DNA of 64,000 nucleotides from Paroedura picta (Eukaryota > Chordata > Lepidosauria > Squamata > Gekkonidae). The notes beneath the pieces were generated by a model. It was not told the DNA's origin, made no database searches, and saw only the letters and a program-made list of their open reading frames with translations. The stretch is taken from NCBI RefSeq assembly GCF_049243985.1, contig NC_135384.1, positions 501,001 to 565,000 on the forward strand, read 5' to 3'. The position numbers and the translations under genes are program-made. Below are positions 22,001 to 33,030 of the stretch, in pieces; positions within the stretch are counted from its first letter, which is position 1, and every line of letters begins with the position of its first letter.

Positions 22001-25000
22001 TGTGTGGCTGCGAAGGGCCCCCTTGCTCCTGTGACTGATCCCGTCTCTCTGGGGGGGCTGCTTAGGGGGCATGCCCTGTGTGGGGAGGAGGGGGGATATG
22101 GAGTGCGATGGAGCAAGTTCTTCTGCGGTGCTGGTGGTGGGGAAAGCAGACAAGGGGGCGAAGGAGAGGGGCATCCAGGAAGTTGCTGGGGGGGAGGGCA
22201 CAGTGCAGGGCACGGCTGTCGTCCTCTGCCGGGTGCAACAAGCACCTCTGGACCACTTTTCTCTTGTGCAGGAGTGGGATTTGGCGGCTTCTTTGTTGAC
22301 TGTATTTATACCCCCCCTTCCTCCCCCCTCCCAGAGTGGCTTCCAACATCCCCCCCCAGGGAGGCCAGGCTGACCCGCTAGGAGGGTCCCCTCCATGGCT
22401 CTGTGTGGCTCCTTCCACCTGCCCCCCCCCGCCCCCTCCCTGCGGGCACACACATGCTAATCCCCCCCCCAGGAGGAAGGCTCCCTGGGATTAGCGGAGC
22501 CCTCTCCCCACCTGGCTAATCGGCCTTGAGTGAGGATTAGCTCCTCCCCCCTTCTCCAACCTGAAGTTCTCCCCCCCCCCCCCAATCAGATAACCAGTTC
22601 CGAATGTCCATCCTGGAGCGACTGGAGCAGATGGAGAAGCGGGTGGCCGAGATGACCACTGCTGCCGCTGTCCAGCCGCGCGGGGAGAGGCCGCCCAGCC
22701 AGGTGAGAGCTCTGCGTCTCCTGACACTTGGGGGCAGCTTGTTGGCCCTCCTGCTCTGCGGATTTCTTCTGGGGAGGGGCTGTCAAAGATGCACCTTTGC
22801 TTTCTGGGAGGAGCTCAATGCCCTTGGAGGCGGGGGGGGGGGGGCTCTCTGCTTTTCCGACAGCCCCATAGCTGTGCCCTCTATGGGGTCGGAGCCTAGG
22901 AACATCCCTGCTCATCTGTGTGTGTGGGGGGGTTGTCTGTTCCATCCTTCTCCTTTGGCCCCCAGCTGAGCTCCATTCACACATTACAGCACATGTGTGT
23001 CTAGTCTACTACACCTTTGAATTGTTCTCATGTTGCTTTCTGCATGCGCCCACGTTCCTGCAGGCAGGCAGGGATGTGCAGGAGGTGTGTGCGAGCAGGC
23101 CAGGTCCCATCCCCGGCCCCTGCCTGGCCCCTGCCCGTGGCTTTCTGGCCCTGGCCCCTCCCCCTGCCCTGCCCGTCCCTGGGGGGTGTCCTGCACCTCT
23201 GCCTCGAGCCACCCCCAGAAGCACTCTGCAGTCCTCCCAAGCACTGCCAGTCCTGTAACGACTGAGAGCAGCAAAGGGCTGGTGCAGTGCAGTGGTTGGA
23301 TTGTTGGACTAGGATCCCTGAGACTCGAGTTCAAATCCCTACTCTGCCCCGCACTCTCAGCCAAACCTCCTTGCAGGGTTGTTGTCGTAATGATTAGATG
23401 GAGGGGGAAACGGATGTTATCAACTTTGGGTCTCCTTTGGGGAGCAAGGGGGAGTGCGAATGAAGCAAAGCGTGAATGGCCCTTCCAAGGGTCTCCCCCC
23501 AGTGACCATTTCCCTCCCTCCCCAGCCCTATCCGAGGAGTGGCTCCTCTTCCCTGCTTCCCTTCTCCAGGAGCTGCATCTCCTCTCAGGGGCTCTTTCGG
23601 TCCCCCCATAGTGGATGGATCAGGCCAACCAGCTCCCCCCCCCCGCCTCCACAGGGGGGGGTCTCTGCACTACAGATTTTGGGCAGGGGGGGTCGCCTCA
23701 GAGATGCTCCTGCCTGTGGGGGCCCCTGTGGAGAAAGGGAGGGGAGTGAGACAGAGGGAGGAGTTCAGAGGGGCAGCACAGAGAGAAAGTGCAAGGTGGC
23801 ACTGGGGTTTCCTGGAGGGCACCGGAGACATGCGATGCCAGTCCCGCTTTCTCTTCTGGGCACCATGATGCCCTCCTGCCACCCCTCCAAAAGGACTCCT
23901 GGGAGGCACCGGTGGCAAAGCCAAGGGCTGAAAGACCTCCGGATCCCGGGAGCACATGGGAGAGGCCTGTGAGGGTCGCTTCTCGGAGGGGGGGGGCTCT
24001 GTGGGTCGCCCTCCCCCCTCCCTTTCTTTCTCTTTGTTGCCAGGCCTGGCTGCCGGCCCGGTATATTTAGCCCTTTCTGTCCCTGGCGTCGGCTCTCGGG
24101 TTTCACTGGGCCTGCACCTGTGTGGCTGCCCTGCTATTCTTGGGTTTCTGGGGCTGCCGGTGGGGGAAGAGAAGATCCAGGCACCAGCCAGGCAGGGGCT
24201 TAAGGGGGAGGGCCAGAAGCCCCCCTCCCCCGGAATTCTTTCCATTGAGTGTGGGGGAGGGCTTTGTCCCAGCAGTGATGCACATGGTCAGTGCGATCCT
24301 GCAGTGGCCGGGCATGGAGTCTGTGGGCTGGGCGGGAGGGCCAGGCAGGAGTGTGACGCGGGGACCTTCCTCCGTGGCTTCCAAAGCGTGACCCAGTGGA
24401 AGACCACCTTCTCTGGGGCATGGCAGGGGGGAGGGGAGGGAGGGGGGCCTGGCTGCGGCAGCTGCTTGGTCTGACCTTTCCTTGTCGCTTCCTGCCCCAG
24501 CCACCCTTTGTGGTCACCTGCCTTTAAAGCATCACGTCAAGGACAAAGGCGCGACGGGGGGGGGCGCGGAGGTGGCGTTCTGGCCCCTCCACCCCCCCCC
24601 GGATTGCCCCTCCCTCTGCCTCCGACCCTCTCCCCCTTGCCCCCAGGCTGCTTCGGACTCCTTCGAGGAGCGCATCGTGGCTGTGTGCGAGAAGATGATG
24701 TCGCGGTCCCACTGGCTCCGCTCGGAGACGCTCGTCCCCCACGTCAGCTTCCGGGGCATGACCCTGCTGCACTTGGCCGCCGCCCAAGGCTACACCCGCC
24801 TCATCGAGACCCTCATCCAGTGGCGGTGAGTCACCCGGTCTGGGCCGGGCCGGCTTCTTTCCGCATTTTAGCCGACGGCCCAGAGACGCCAAGCAGCTCA
24901 CCAAGTGAAACCTGTGCGGGAACGGCTTAAGGAAGACGTGCCCCTCGACTCGCCCTCCGTGTGCAATGACGTCAGAGCCAGGTCCCGGGGCAGGAGGGGA

Positions 25001-28000
25001 TGGGGAAGACCTTTCAGCGCCTGAGAGCCTGGAGAGCGGCTGCCGGCGGGGGGGGGGGGGAGGGAGACCAGACGGACCTTGATGGGCCAACCGAGGGGGT
25101 CGGGTTCATTGCGGGAGGGGAGGGTGGCTCAGGAGGCAGCCCATTTGCTCGGCATGCCAGTTGAGTCCCTTGCATCTCCTGGGGAAAGGACCGGGCAGGA
25201 GAGGAGGGGAGTGACAGGCGGCTTTGGGGACAAATAAAGTAGATCCAGGTAGGCCCCTGGGCACCTGATGCTCTGGCTTGAACCTCCGGGCGAGGCAGCC
25301 TCCTGTCCGTGGCCAGCTCTCACGGATGCTATTGGAGGCCCTGCTCCAGCTTCCCCCCACGGTCCAGCCAAAGGCCCCCAGCTGCTCTGGGCCAGAGCTG
25401 GCCATCGGGAGATGGGGGAGTCCACAGGCTGTCCGGGTGACGTGGGTCTGCTCTCCCCCTCAGAAACATCAGTGCCGAGAGCCTCGATCTGGAGCAAGAG
25501 GTGGATCCCCTGAATGTAGACCATTTCTCCTGCACCCCCCTGGTGAGCAGGCCGTGGTGGAGGCGGGGCCCCCGTGGCGTGGGCAGGGACATGCTCCAAA
25601 TGGAGGAGGAGCCAGTGGTGGGAGGGGCTGCAGCTCGGCGAGGGGGCTCTGCTTCGCCCGCTGAAGGTCCCCAGCTGGTCCGGTTGGAAAGGACCAGGCC
25701 AGAGGGGATCGGGATGGGGATGGGGATGGGCTGCGGGGAGGCTGGCGGTCGGAGCAGGCGAGACGGACGGGTGGACTGGGAGGCTGATCGACTTTAAGGC
25801 AGCTGCAGGTATACCATGGAAGGTCATAGGAGGTCTCTCATCCAGGCCCAGGAGAAAGGACTGCAGCTCTTGAGAAAGCCACATCCGTGCTTGAGAGACC
25901 CCGGAGAGCTGCTGCAGGTCCTGGCTGGGAACAGCCTCGATAGCCGACTTCCAGCCACCCCCTCCAGGGGTTTCCAAGCCCAGAGAGGTGGAGTGCTGGT
26001 CGGCCCTTGCCTGCCTCTGGGGCAGCCCAGGACCATCTGGCAGGGCCAAAGAACCTTGGGAGCCATCTGAAACCTCCCTGTTTAGAGGCAGTCTACCTCT
26101 GGATGCCGCTTGGGGGAGGCTTCGGCGCCTATCTCTGCCTTGTGAGGAAGCAAATTCGATGGCCCCAGGCTGAACCCGCCTTTGGCCGTGTGGATTGAGT
26201 GAGACCCCGATCCACGGGGGCCACATTTGGCAGCCCAGGTGCAGGGGGCCTGGAGCCGCTAGGAAGAGCCCAAGCCGAGCAGCATCTCCACGCGGCACGT
26301 GGAGCAGGGCCCGAACTGCACAGGCTGGATCCGGCTTGCAGGAAGCTCCACGCAGCAGAGCAGGCCCAAGTCCCAAATCGCGTCCAGGGCAGAGAAGTCC
26401 TCTTGAGCTGTTGGGTCTTGCGCAGTCCGAAGGCCAGTGGGGCGAGGGCTGGTAGACTTTCAACCCTCCTGTGTCTTCCCTCTCTCTCTCTGTCCCGCCA
26501 GATGTGGGCCTGTGCCCTCGGCCACCTGGACGCTGCCCGGCTCCTTTTTCACTGGAACAGCCGGGCCCTTTCCATTCCAGACTCCCTGGGCCGCCTCCCG
26601 CTGACCGTGGCCCGCTCCCGGGGCCACGTCAAGTTGGCCACTTGCCTGGAGGAGCTGCAGCGGCAGGAAGAAGGACCCTCCGAGGGCCTGGGAATGGACC
26701 TCCCTGCGAATGCTCCCGGGAGCCTTGCCAAGGCCAGCCCTGGCCTCCGGCCCCCTGCGGAGGCCCTGCGGATCCCCTCCCCCCTCTCGGCCAGCCCAGA
26801 CACAGGTAGGCACTCTGGAGTGGGGGGAGGGGGCTGAGGGAAGCCCCTCTTGGCAGCGCCCCCCCCCCGCCTTGTGCCAGACGGGACCCCTCCTCTCCTT
26901 TCCTCTCAGGGCTCAGCACGGCCAGCGGCGTCTCGTCCCCCTCCGAGCTCTCTGAGGCGTCTGTCTCCATCACCTCGGCCTACTCCAGCGGCTCGGCCCT
27001 GCGGGAATCGCCCGCCTACAGCCCGGAGGCCGAGGGGGCCATGGACGTCTGCCGGGCCCCTGCGCCTGAGAGCCTTGCCTCCGGCTGGTACCTGCCCGAG
27101 AGAGCCAGCCCCCCCGGCCTGGCTCAGGCCCCCTCCTTCTTCATGGACTACGATGAAGGGGGGGCAGCCGGCGGGCCCAGCACCGACCTGGAGCCAGACT
27201 TGCTCAGCTATGGGGAGAACACAGAAAACGAGGGCTACCTGCCCGCCACAGACGTCCTGCAGGTGAGCAGAGGGGACGGGGAGGACCCCCACCCTCCAAT
27301 CAGAACGCCAGACACCCACTAACTGACCCAGGGAGAAAGTACCTGGCAGGGGTGGGAGGAGCGTTGGACCAGGATCGGGGATACAGATCCCCCACACTGC
27401 CATGGAAACGGGCAGCCTCACCTCCCTTGCAGGGTTGTTGTGAGGATAAAGGAGAGGGGAGGAGAAGGAAGGAAGCCCTGAGCCCCACCTTCCCCGGGAG
27501 AAGACAGACTCAGGATTGGGCCCGTAGCACAGTCCCCCCCCCCAAGGACCCCGGGGTCTGCCAACTGCCCCTTCCTCCCTTCCTTTCAACTCGCATCGTA
27601 AGCCAGCCCTACCCCACCCCACCCCACCCTCTGCAGCCCAGAGAAGCCCCACCTCCTGCTCCCCGGTGTCCTGATGACCCCCCCTCTCCTGCCCCTCCCC
27701 CACAGGTGGACATGGTCATGCTGGCCAAGCAGATCATCGAGGCCACGCCTGAGCGCATCAAGCAGGAGGACTTCAGCGTGGCCGAGGTCCCGCTCCGAGA
27801 GCGCCCAGCCAACCTGGGCCTGAACGAGACCATGTCCTGGCTGGCCGGCTACCTGGAGAACGTGGACCAGCTGCCCCCCTTCTCCCAGCGAAGGTCGGGG
27901 CCCCTTCCCCCCCCCCAGGGGCTGCAGAGCCCCAGCAGCGGGGTGGGAGAGTAGGGGGAGGAGGCAGCCTGTTCACTCCCCCCCCCCCCCGCCCGCCTTC

Positions 28001-31000
28001 TCTTCCAGGCCTTTGAGCGCCTCCCCCACCGGCCGCCCCTGCCTCAGCCCCCTGCCCTCCCCGCTGGGGGAGCTGTCCTTCGAGCGCCTGCCCCCGCCCC
28101 CCATGGCGGCCAGCTGGGCCGAGTTCCTCAACGCCTCCGCCAACGGGAAGATGGAGAGCGAGTTCGCCTTGCTGACCCTGTCGGACCACGAGCAGCGCGA
28201 ACTCTACGAGGCGGCCAGGATCATCCAGACCGCCTTCCGCAAGTACAAGGTGGGCCTCGCCTCGGGGCCTGGGGGGAGGGGCCTGGGGGCCTGGGGGGAG
28301 GGGCCTGGGGGCCTGGGGGGAGGGGCCTGGGGGCCTGGGGGGAGGGCCCTGGCGCAGTTGGTGGGTGTCTGGACCGGGGGTCCTTGTTCAGCTTGTGCGA
28401 CCCTTGGGAATTCTGGCCTGGGATGGTGGTGCAGCCGCCAAAGAGGGGCTGTGAAGCGAGAGGCAACCCCACACGGCCCACAGGCAGGGAGCAGGAGGCG
28501 CATGGGCAGGTGGGGTGTGAGAGAGAGTGAGATCAACCCGATGCTTCCAGGGGTACTTGAATCTGCACGGCCCACCCCCCTCTAGTCCTCACGGTGCTCA
28601 CCTGGCCCAGCCACCTCCTAAGAGCACATCAGGAAAGCCTTGAGCTGGTGCTCATGCAACAGAATAGGGGGTGCCTTGTTCCTCTCTGTCCTCTCTCTCT
28701 CCGGGGGAGTGCCTTAAGGCCTTCGCGGGGGGCGGGGGGGGGGCGTCCTGAATGCCTAGCTGCCAGGGGAGGAGGAGGGATGCTGGAGTGGGCAGGAGGG
28801 GCAGAATTCAGCCCCCGCCGGCCTGACAAACCCCGTGCCCTGGGGGCCTGACCCGTGCCCTCTCCACAGGGTCGCCGGCTGAAGGAACAGCAAGAAGTGG
28901 CGGCCGCCGTGATCCAGAGATGCTACCGCAAGTATAAGCAGGTACCACCACCGAAGGGATCTCACCATTGGGGCAGGGGTCCTCAGAGCGGTGGCCTCTG
29001 CCCCGGATGGCGTGTGCCCCTCCCCAAAGTCCCCTCAGGGAATCTGCGGGATCCCACCGCGCTCGCAGCCACGCCCACCCCTGCGCCGACTAACCTCTCC
29101 TCTCTCTCTCTGCCTCGCAAGCTCACCTGGATTGCGCTGAAGGTAAACGGGAGGGGGGAGCGGTGGGCATGGGCTCCGCAAGGGGGTCTCCGAGGAGCTC
29201 TGCTGCTGGTGGGCACAGAGGGGGAAGAGAGCGAGCACTGGCAGGCCCTGCCCCCCCTGGGCCTTGCTTGAGGGTCCTGGAATCTGCAGGCGGAGTGGTC
29301 AGTAGACCCCCCCCACTCCTCCCAGGTCTCTTCCTGAAGGGATGCCTTTTAAGCGGGGGGGGGGGGGGCAAGCTTTCTGCAAGCCATCTTGGCCGGGCTC
29401 TGGGGTCCCGGGTGGAAGCCCCTCCCTCATGAGCTAACAGCCCCCCTCTCTGCTCCCCCCCGCCCAGTACGCCCTCTACAAGAAGATGACGCAGGCAGCC
29501 ATTTTGATCCAGAGCAAGTTCCGCTGCTACTACGAGCAGAAGAAGTTCCAGCAGAGCCGGCGGGCTGCGGTCCTGATCCAGCAGTACTACCGCAGCTACA
29601 AGGAGTACGAGAGGCTGAAGCCCGGCCACCGCACCTCCGCCACAGCCATGCAGCAGAAGATCAAGTGGGTGCCGGCCCCTCCCTCCCTCCCTCCCTCCCT
29701 CCCTGCTTGGCACGTGGCCTCCCCTCCTCCCCCCCCCCCCCCCCGCAATTGATGCCACTGGAGTTCTTCCCTGATGCTGCCCAGGGAAACGTGGCTGGCT
29801 CCCTCGACAACCCCCTCCCCCCGGGCAGAGAGCAAAGGAAGCCCAGGTGGGGCCTTGGATCTCCTCTCCTGGAATGGGGGGGGGGGGGCAGCAAGCCAAG
29901 AGCTCAGGACAGCATTGGGAGGAAGAAGCAGGAGTCCACAGCTCCCTGTGGGGCAGCCACCCCCCCCCCCAAGGTGCCAAGCTCTACCCCGGTGGGACTC
30001 AGTGGGCTTCCCCTCTGGCCCAGGCTGCTGAGAGATACCATGGGGCCCCTCAAGGGCCCCAGCTGGCCATTTCTCCTCTGATCACGGTTGTGTTTTCCTG
30101 CACTACGCGACAACCCTGTGAGGCTGGCCGCTCCTGTTTTCACGCGGCAGAAGGGGGCACTGCAAGTGTGATCTTGGCCAACATGCAAGGAGTCTGGGGC
30201 ACAGGAGGGGCTGGGTCCCAGTTGCGCTGCTGTGAGCCCCCCCCCTTCACCCCACTGTCTTCTCTCTGCAGGGGAACGTTCCTGACCAAGAAGCAAGACC
30301 AGGCTGCACGGAAGATCATGCGATTCTTGCGACGTTGCCGACACAGGTGCTGCTGCGGGGGGGGGGGGGGAGGGAGGGAGGGAGGAGACAAAACAGAACA
30401 AAGCAAAGCCAAGTGGCTGAGTCCTTTGGAGGGGCACTCTGCTCTTTGCCAACTCGCAAATGGTCTCATCGGGGCTTGGCTGCCAGAGGGGAATACTTAC
30501 AGCCCCCCCCCCGTTTGATGTATTATTTATATTGTTATTTATTTTTATTTTTACATTTGTACCCTGCTTCTCCCCAAAGGGTGGCTTACAAAAGATTTAA
30601 AAATCCATAGATAATTTAAACTACATAGGGATTTTAACATAAGTATTAACAATTTTTGAAATTATAATCCAATGTTAAGCACTAGACTGGTTGGTTCCAG
30701 CCCCCTCCTTGGCCAGGTGTAGACAGGAAAAAGGCCGTTTTCAAGCTGCCGATGGCAAAAACTTTATTCAAAGAATGTAAACTGTTATAAGCAGAACGAG
30801 TTCCTGGGTACAACAGCCTCATTTTCATTTTTACTTCATCAGTGAACTTATCAATATATAGTATTTCTTTAAATTGGTTTTTACAAGGATACTAAAAACG
30901 TTAGCAAGCAACTTTCTATTGTAAGATGTATCTCTTGGGTCTTCTAGTATCAAAGGTCCAGCAAGGTATAAGTGACCCAAGTGGGCTGGGGGGGGGGGCA

Positions 31001-31138
31001 ATATTTTTCTGCAAGGGAGGCTTTGTTCTCCCCCCCTCTGCTGCCCTGACCCCTCCCCCCTCCCTTCCCTGCAGGATGAAGGAGCTGAAGCAGCGGCAGG
31101 AACTGGAGGCCTCCCAGAAGCGCAGCGTGGCCACCTAG
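9921..31138 (+). CDS. CAMTA2: Calmodulin-binding transcription activator 2 (CAMTA2)
   Basis: Nuclear CG-1-family transcription regulator; in mammals it works with NKX2-5 and is held by class II HDACs. Exons: 9921-9948, 10746-10849, 11101-11168, 12483-12618, 12857-12928, 13783-13936, 15199-15339, 17767-18866, 19062-19188, 19280-19414, 22590-22702, 24647-24825, 25464-25542, 26502-26805, 26910-27262, 27706-27893, 28009-28249, 28870-28941, 29122-29142, 29468-29664, 30272-30346, 31075-31138. All introns are GT-AG, and the phases agree through to 1316 residues (human about 1200). Domains: CG-1 at about 30-155 (RWNTNEEIASYL, NGSIILYNRKKVKYRKDGY), TIG/IPT at 600-687 (GGVKVLITGPW), ankyrin repeats at 765-870 (GMTLLHLAAAQGY, MWACALGHLDAA), calmodulin-binding IQ motifs at about 1160-1300 (IIQTAFRKYK, VIQRCYRKYK, LIQSKFRCYY, LIQQYYRSYK). 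The 366-residue exon 8 is Pro/Gly-rich and poorly conserved, and explains the extra length. The start MSKETSGVSEN resembles the mammalian MNTKDTTEVAEN. The alternative exon at 8722 also fits. Confidence 0.97.
10285..10475 (+). mobile_element. tRNA-headed SINE in CAMTA2 intron 1
   Basis: It has the phrase 'CTGGGTTCAGATCCCCGCTG' (B-box like), then 'CAGTCACACGCTTTCGGCCT', 'CCTCACAAGGTTGTTGTGAT' and a 'GATCTTGAGCTGCC' tail. The same phrases recur at 23284, 27350 and 44815 on the plus strand and reversed at 51075, which defines a dispersed family. Confidence 0.75.
11320..11730. repeat. AT-rich LINE-derived insertion in CAMTA2 intron 3
   Basis: The composition falls sharply from the GC-rich surroundings. 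'GAGCACAAGGTGGCTTACCG' matches the pattern 'CCAAAGGGTGGCTTACAAAA' at about 30577, where a similar AT-rich stretch follows, so the two are probably members of one family (L2- or CR1-like, reversed). There is no open frame of note. Confidence 0.45.
14865..15087. mobile_element. Palindromic MITE-like element in CAMTA2 intron 6
   Basis: The left end reads 'CTGCCAACCTCCAGGAGATG' and the right end 'CAGGTATTTCCCAAGCTGGA' followed by GTTGGCCACCC, so the termini are inverted versions of GGNTGCCAAC. The interior has 'GAGAAAATGGCTGCTCTGGG' and GGGTGGACT. Partial relatives lie at 20285-20445, 46913-46995 and 57525-57670. It has no coding capacity, consistent with a non-autonomous DNA element. The family name is unknown to me. 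Confidence 0.6.
15425..15570 (+). mobile_element. LINE 3′-end scrap
   Basis: 'GATAGCCAAATGGAACCTCC' followed by 'TTCAGAGGCAGTCTACC' is the phrase found in CR1-like 3′ ends of reptiles. Smaller echoes of it occur at 14180 and 26075. Just downstream (15620-15750) is an AT-rich stretch with repeated TAATATTA, probably part of the same insertion. Confidence 0.5.
17431..17451. repeat. (AT)n microsatellite
   Basis: About ten AT units in CAMTA2 intron 7. No other function is visible. Confidence 0.85.
18995..19033 (+). repeat. (CT)n tract forming a polypyrimidine tract
   Basis: About 19 CT units end some 30 bases before the acceptor of the TIG-encoding exon at 19062. It can serve as, or compete with, the natural polypyrimidine tract, and its length should vary between individuals. 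Confidence 0.85.
19415..22589 (+). other. Large CAMTA2 intron 10, non-coding
   Basis: I see no coding exon in these 3.2 kb. The stretch holds one palindromic-element relic (20285-20445), a SINE scrap near 20590-20700 and many G/C runs. Long frames on both strands match no protein that I recognise. Confidence 0.6.
20285..20445. mobile_element. Partial palindromic MITE-like element
   Basis: Diverged relative of the 14865 element in the opposite orientation: 'GGTTGCAGCGTCCAGGTTGA' near one end, 'TTTTCTCCAGGAAACCCATC' and 'TGCAATATGGAGACTATCAC' inside. The far terminus is lost or too diverged to place. Confidence 0.5.
22703..24646 (+). other. CAMTA2 intron 11, non-coding
   Basis: Apart from the SINE at 23284-23430, no exon, RNA gene or repeat is seen here. 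The sequence is GC-rich with several runs of eight or more G or C. The human gene has a short low-complexity stretch at this junction, which is also missing from this protein model. Confidence 0.5.
23284..23430 (+). mobile_element. tRNA-headed SINE
   Basis: 'CAGTGGTTGGATTGTTGGAC' (A-box side), 'GAGTTCAAATCCCTACTCTG' (B-box side) and 'CTTGCAGGGTTGTTGTCGTA' identify the same family as 10285 and 27350. Confidence 0.75.
24985..25105 (+). mobile_element. Truncated tRNA-derived SINE body
   Basis: 'GCGCCTGAGAGCCTGGAGAG' through 'GACCTTGATGGGCCAACCGA' matches the body of the 41165/4255 SINE family; the tRNA head is missing. A second headless relative is at about 25870-25960. Confidence 0.55.
27350..27475 (+). 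mobile_element. tRNA-headed SINE
   Basis: 'GGAGCGTTGGACCAGGATCG', 'ATACAGATCCCCCACACTGC' and 'CTTGCAGGGTTGTTGTGAGG' place it in the 10285/23284 family. It lies in CAMTA2 intron 15. Confidence 0.65.
28262..28353. repeat. G-rich minisatellite just inside CAMTA2 intron 17
   Basis: About four copies of a 22-base unit built from GGGGCCTGGG and GGCCTGGGGGGA start some 12 bases after the donor of the first IQ exon (28249). Each unit carries three to four G runs, so the RNA could form quadruplexes beside the splice site. The copies are nearly identical, which implies recent expansion. Confidence 0.85.
29122..29142 (+). CDS. CAMTA2: CAMTA2 microexon of 21 bases
   Basis: A seven-residue exon, LTWIALK, sits between acceptor GCAAG and donor GTAAAC and joins YRKYKQ to YALYKKMTQ in phase 0. 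Human CAMTA2 has the equivalent LTWIALK segment, so the microexon is real and conserved. It lies between two IQ motifs. Confidence 0.9.
30520..30970. repeat. AT-rich LINE-derived insertion in the last CAMTA2 intron
   Basis: 'TTGTACCCTGCTTCTCCCCA' followed by 'AAGGGTGGCTTACAAAAGAT' and about 350 bases of AT-rich sequence. Related wording at 11360 shows that it is dispersed. It ends shortly before the final coding exon. Confidence 0.5.
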
Positions 31139-31890
31139 CGGCAGCCGGATCGTGCCCGGCCACCACCCAAGTCTTAACCCCAACTGAGCCCCCCTCCCAC
31201 CCCAAGGATCGGAGCCCGGGCCTGCTACCCGCCCCCCTCCCCTGACTGTGCAATAGGGACTGGCCAGGGAAAGGCATCTGTCGGTCCCCCTCCCATGCTC
31301 CTGGGGTGGGGTGCAGAGGTCCCTTTGCCTGAGCCCCAGCAACCTGCCCCCCCCCTTCACGCTTCACCATTTATCTGTGCCAAGACTCTCTTCTGCCCTC
31401 TTCTGTGCTCAGAGCCTGCATGGGGGAGGGGCTAGGGGGTGCCAGGAACAGGGGGGGGGGGCTCCTGGAAAGCGGAGGGTGAGGCCTCTCCAGGGGTTGG
31501 AGCCACAGGGGCAGGGGGGCGATCCCTTGATTTCACCCGCTGCAAGGTCTCTGCAAAGGGCCCCGTGGCCTGCAACCCCCACCCCCACCCCCACCCCCCT
31601 TGCAATGCACTTTGAACCCCCCCCCCATCCCTCTTAACAGATGCTCTTTCACACCTGTACATAGCTGGGGATTTCCAGGCATGACCCCCCCACACACTCT
31701 TTCCCCCCCCCCGCCCTCCCCTCCTGTACATATTTGTAACATAAAAGGTTATAGTCAGAATCTATTTAATGTGGGGGGGGGCGTGGGTGCCTCGCCGGGG
31801 GGGGGGGTGATGCATGGGTTTCAGGGGGAGGCCCCGCCCCCCCTCCCTCTACATTTCTGCATGAGTTTCGTTTGGTTTGTACAAATTTGC

Positions 31891-31896
31891 ATTAAA
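31891..31896 (+). terminator. CAMTA2 polyadenylation signal
   Basis: ATTAAA follows about 750 bases of C-rich 3′ UTR after the stop at 31138, and CpG-rich sequence starts directly after it. No AATAAA is seen earlier in the 3′ UTR. Confidence 0.65.
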
Positions 31897-31929
31897 GCGC
31901 GGCGGGAGAAGAGTCGACGGCTGCCGTGT

Positions 31930-32240
31930 GTCTGTGCCGGGGGTGTGTGTGGGTGTCTTCTGAGCATGGGCAGAGGGCGGGCGGGGGCGCCGCCGGGGAG
32001 GAAGAAGCCCCGGGCAGGCGGGGGAAGGGGCGGGGGCGGCTCCCCCTTGGCCTTGGGGCGGAAGGGGGCTCCGGCCCGCGGGGCTGGCTGGCAAGAGGAG
32101 GGGCCGGGCGGGGAAGCCCCTTCCGCGGAATCCAGAGGGCGGGCCCGCGGAGGGGGGGGGGCTGCCGGGCTCGTTCCCCATCCCGGGAAAGCCGCAGCAA
32201 GGGGGAGGGAGGGGCGACCACGAGGAGACCCCCGAGTTTG
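31930..32240 (+). promoter_or_regulatory. CpG island, probable SAP25 promoter
   Basis: Dense CpG and GGGCGG boxes begin about 40 bases past the CAMTA2 poly(A) signal. An ATG at 32279 opens MGDDKEQKGRGELGSPQ and ends at a possible donor G|GTGTGG; this may be the first SAP25 exon, but its phase 1 does not fit the next exon found (34378, phase 0), so another exon would be needed. Confidence 0.55.
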
Positions 32241-32739
32241 GAGCTGCCTTTTGTTTGCGTCCTCTGTGAACATCCGCGATGGGAGACGACAAGGAGCAAA
32301 AAGGCCGGGGTGAACTGGGAAGTCCGCAAGGTGTGGGCAAGAAGGACCCTTTTCAGCGGGGAGGGGCGGGGTGGGGTGGGGTGGGGGGAGCAGAATCCCT
32401 GGAATCAGAGAACGGGGCAGGTGGGGGGGGGGGCTATCCGGGATCACAGACTCCCCTGACTCCAGGGGGAAAGCGGCTTTAAGGCCTCGGTGGGGGGGGG
32501 GGGGCTCAGGGGAAGTGGCCGAAGGAGGGAAAAGCACCAGGAATGGGTTCCCCCTGCAAAGGGGAAAGGGGTCAGCCTCCTGTGGTCAGCCGTGTGCAGT
32601 TCCGGCCACTGCCTCTCCCAGAGGCAGGCCCAAGAGGACGGAGGGGTTGGAGCCCCTTCCCGAGAAAGCAAGCAGACCAGGAAGGGTGGGCTATACAAAT
32701 AAAATAAGCATCCCATGAAGCTCATGGGCTTCTGGACAC

Positions 32740-33030
32740 ACAAAAATAAATATTTGTTTATACAAGGAGTTATTAAAATGTGGAATTTGCTGCCAGAGGA
32801 TGCAGTGATGGCCACAGGCTTTGAAAGGGGATCGGACCACTTCATGGGTGACTAAAGAGAACATCCACCTGCAGAAGCAGTCGGCCTCCGGATCCCAGTG
32901 CCAGGAGGCAACGCCAGGGGAAGGCCTCAGCCTGTCTGCTGTGTTGGTGTGACCCAGCAGGGCTCTTCTGAAGTCCTTAGGAAGGTCTCGGCTTCTCTGC
33001 CCCGTTGGCCACTGTGTGCCGTTCCAGATG
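32740..33030 (+). mobile_element. LINE 3′-end copy
   Basis: 'GGAATTTGCTGCCAGAGGAT', 'GGAGGCAACGCCAGGGGAAG' and 'CAGCAGGGCTCTTCTGAAGT' in this order are the standard 3′ end of a CR1-like LINE widespread in squamates. It is about 290 bases long with no coding capacity. Confidence 0.7.

Noticed and set aside
25129-26463. 444-residue minus-strand frame
   Set aside because: It lies opposite a CAMTA2 exon and introns and contains SINE pieces. Composition artefact.
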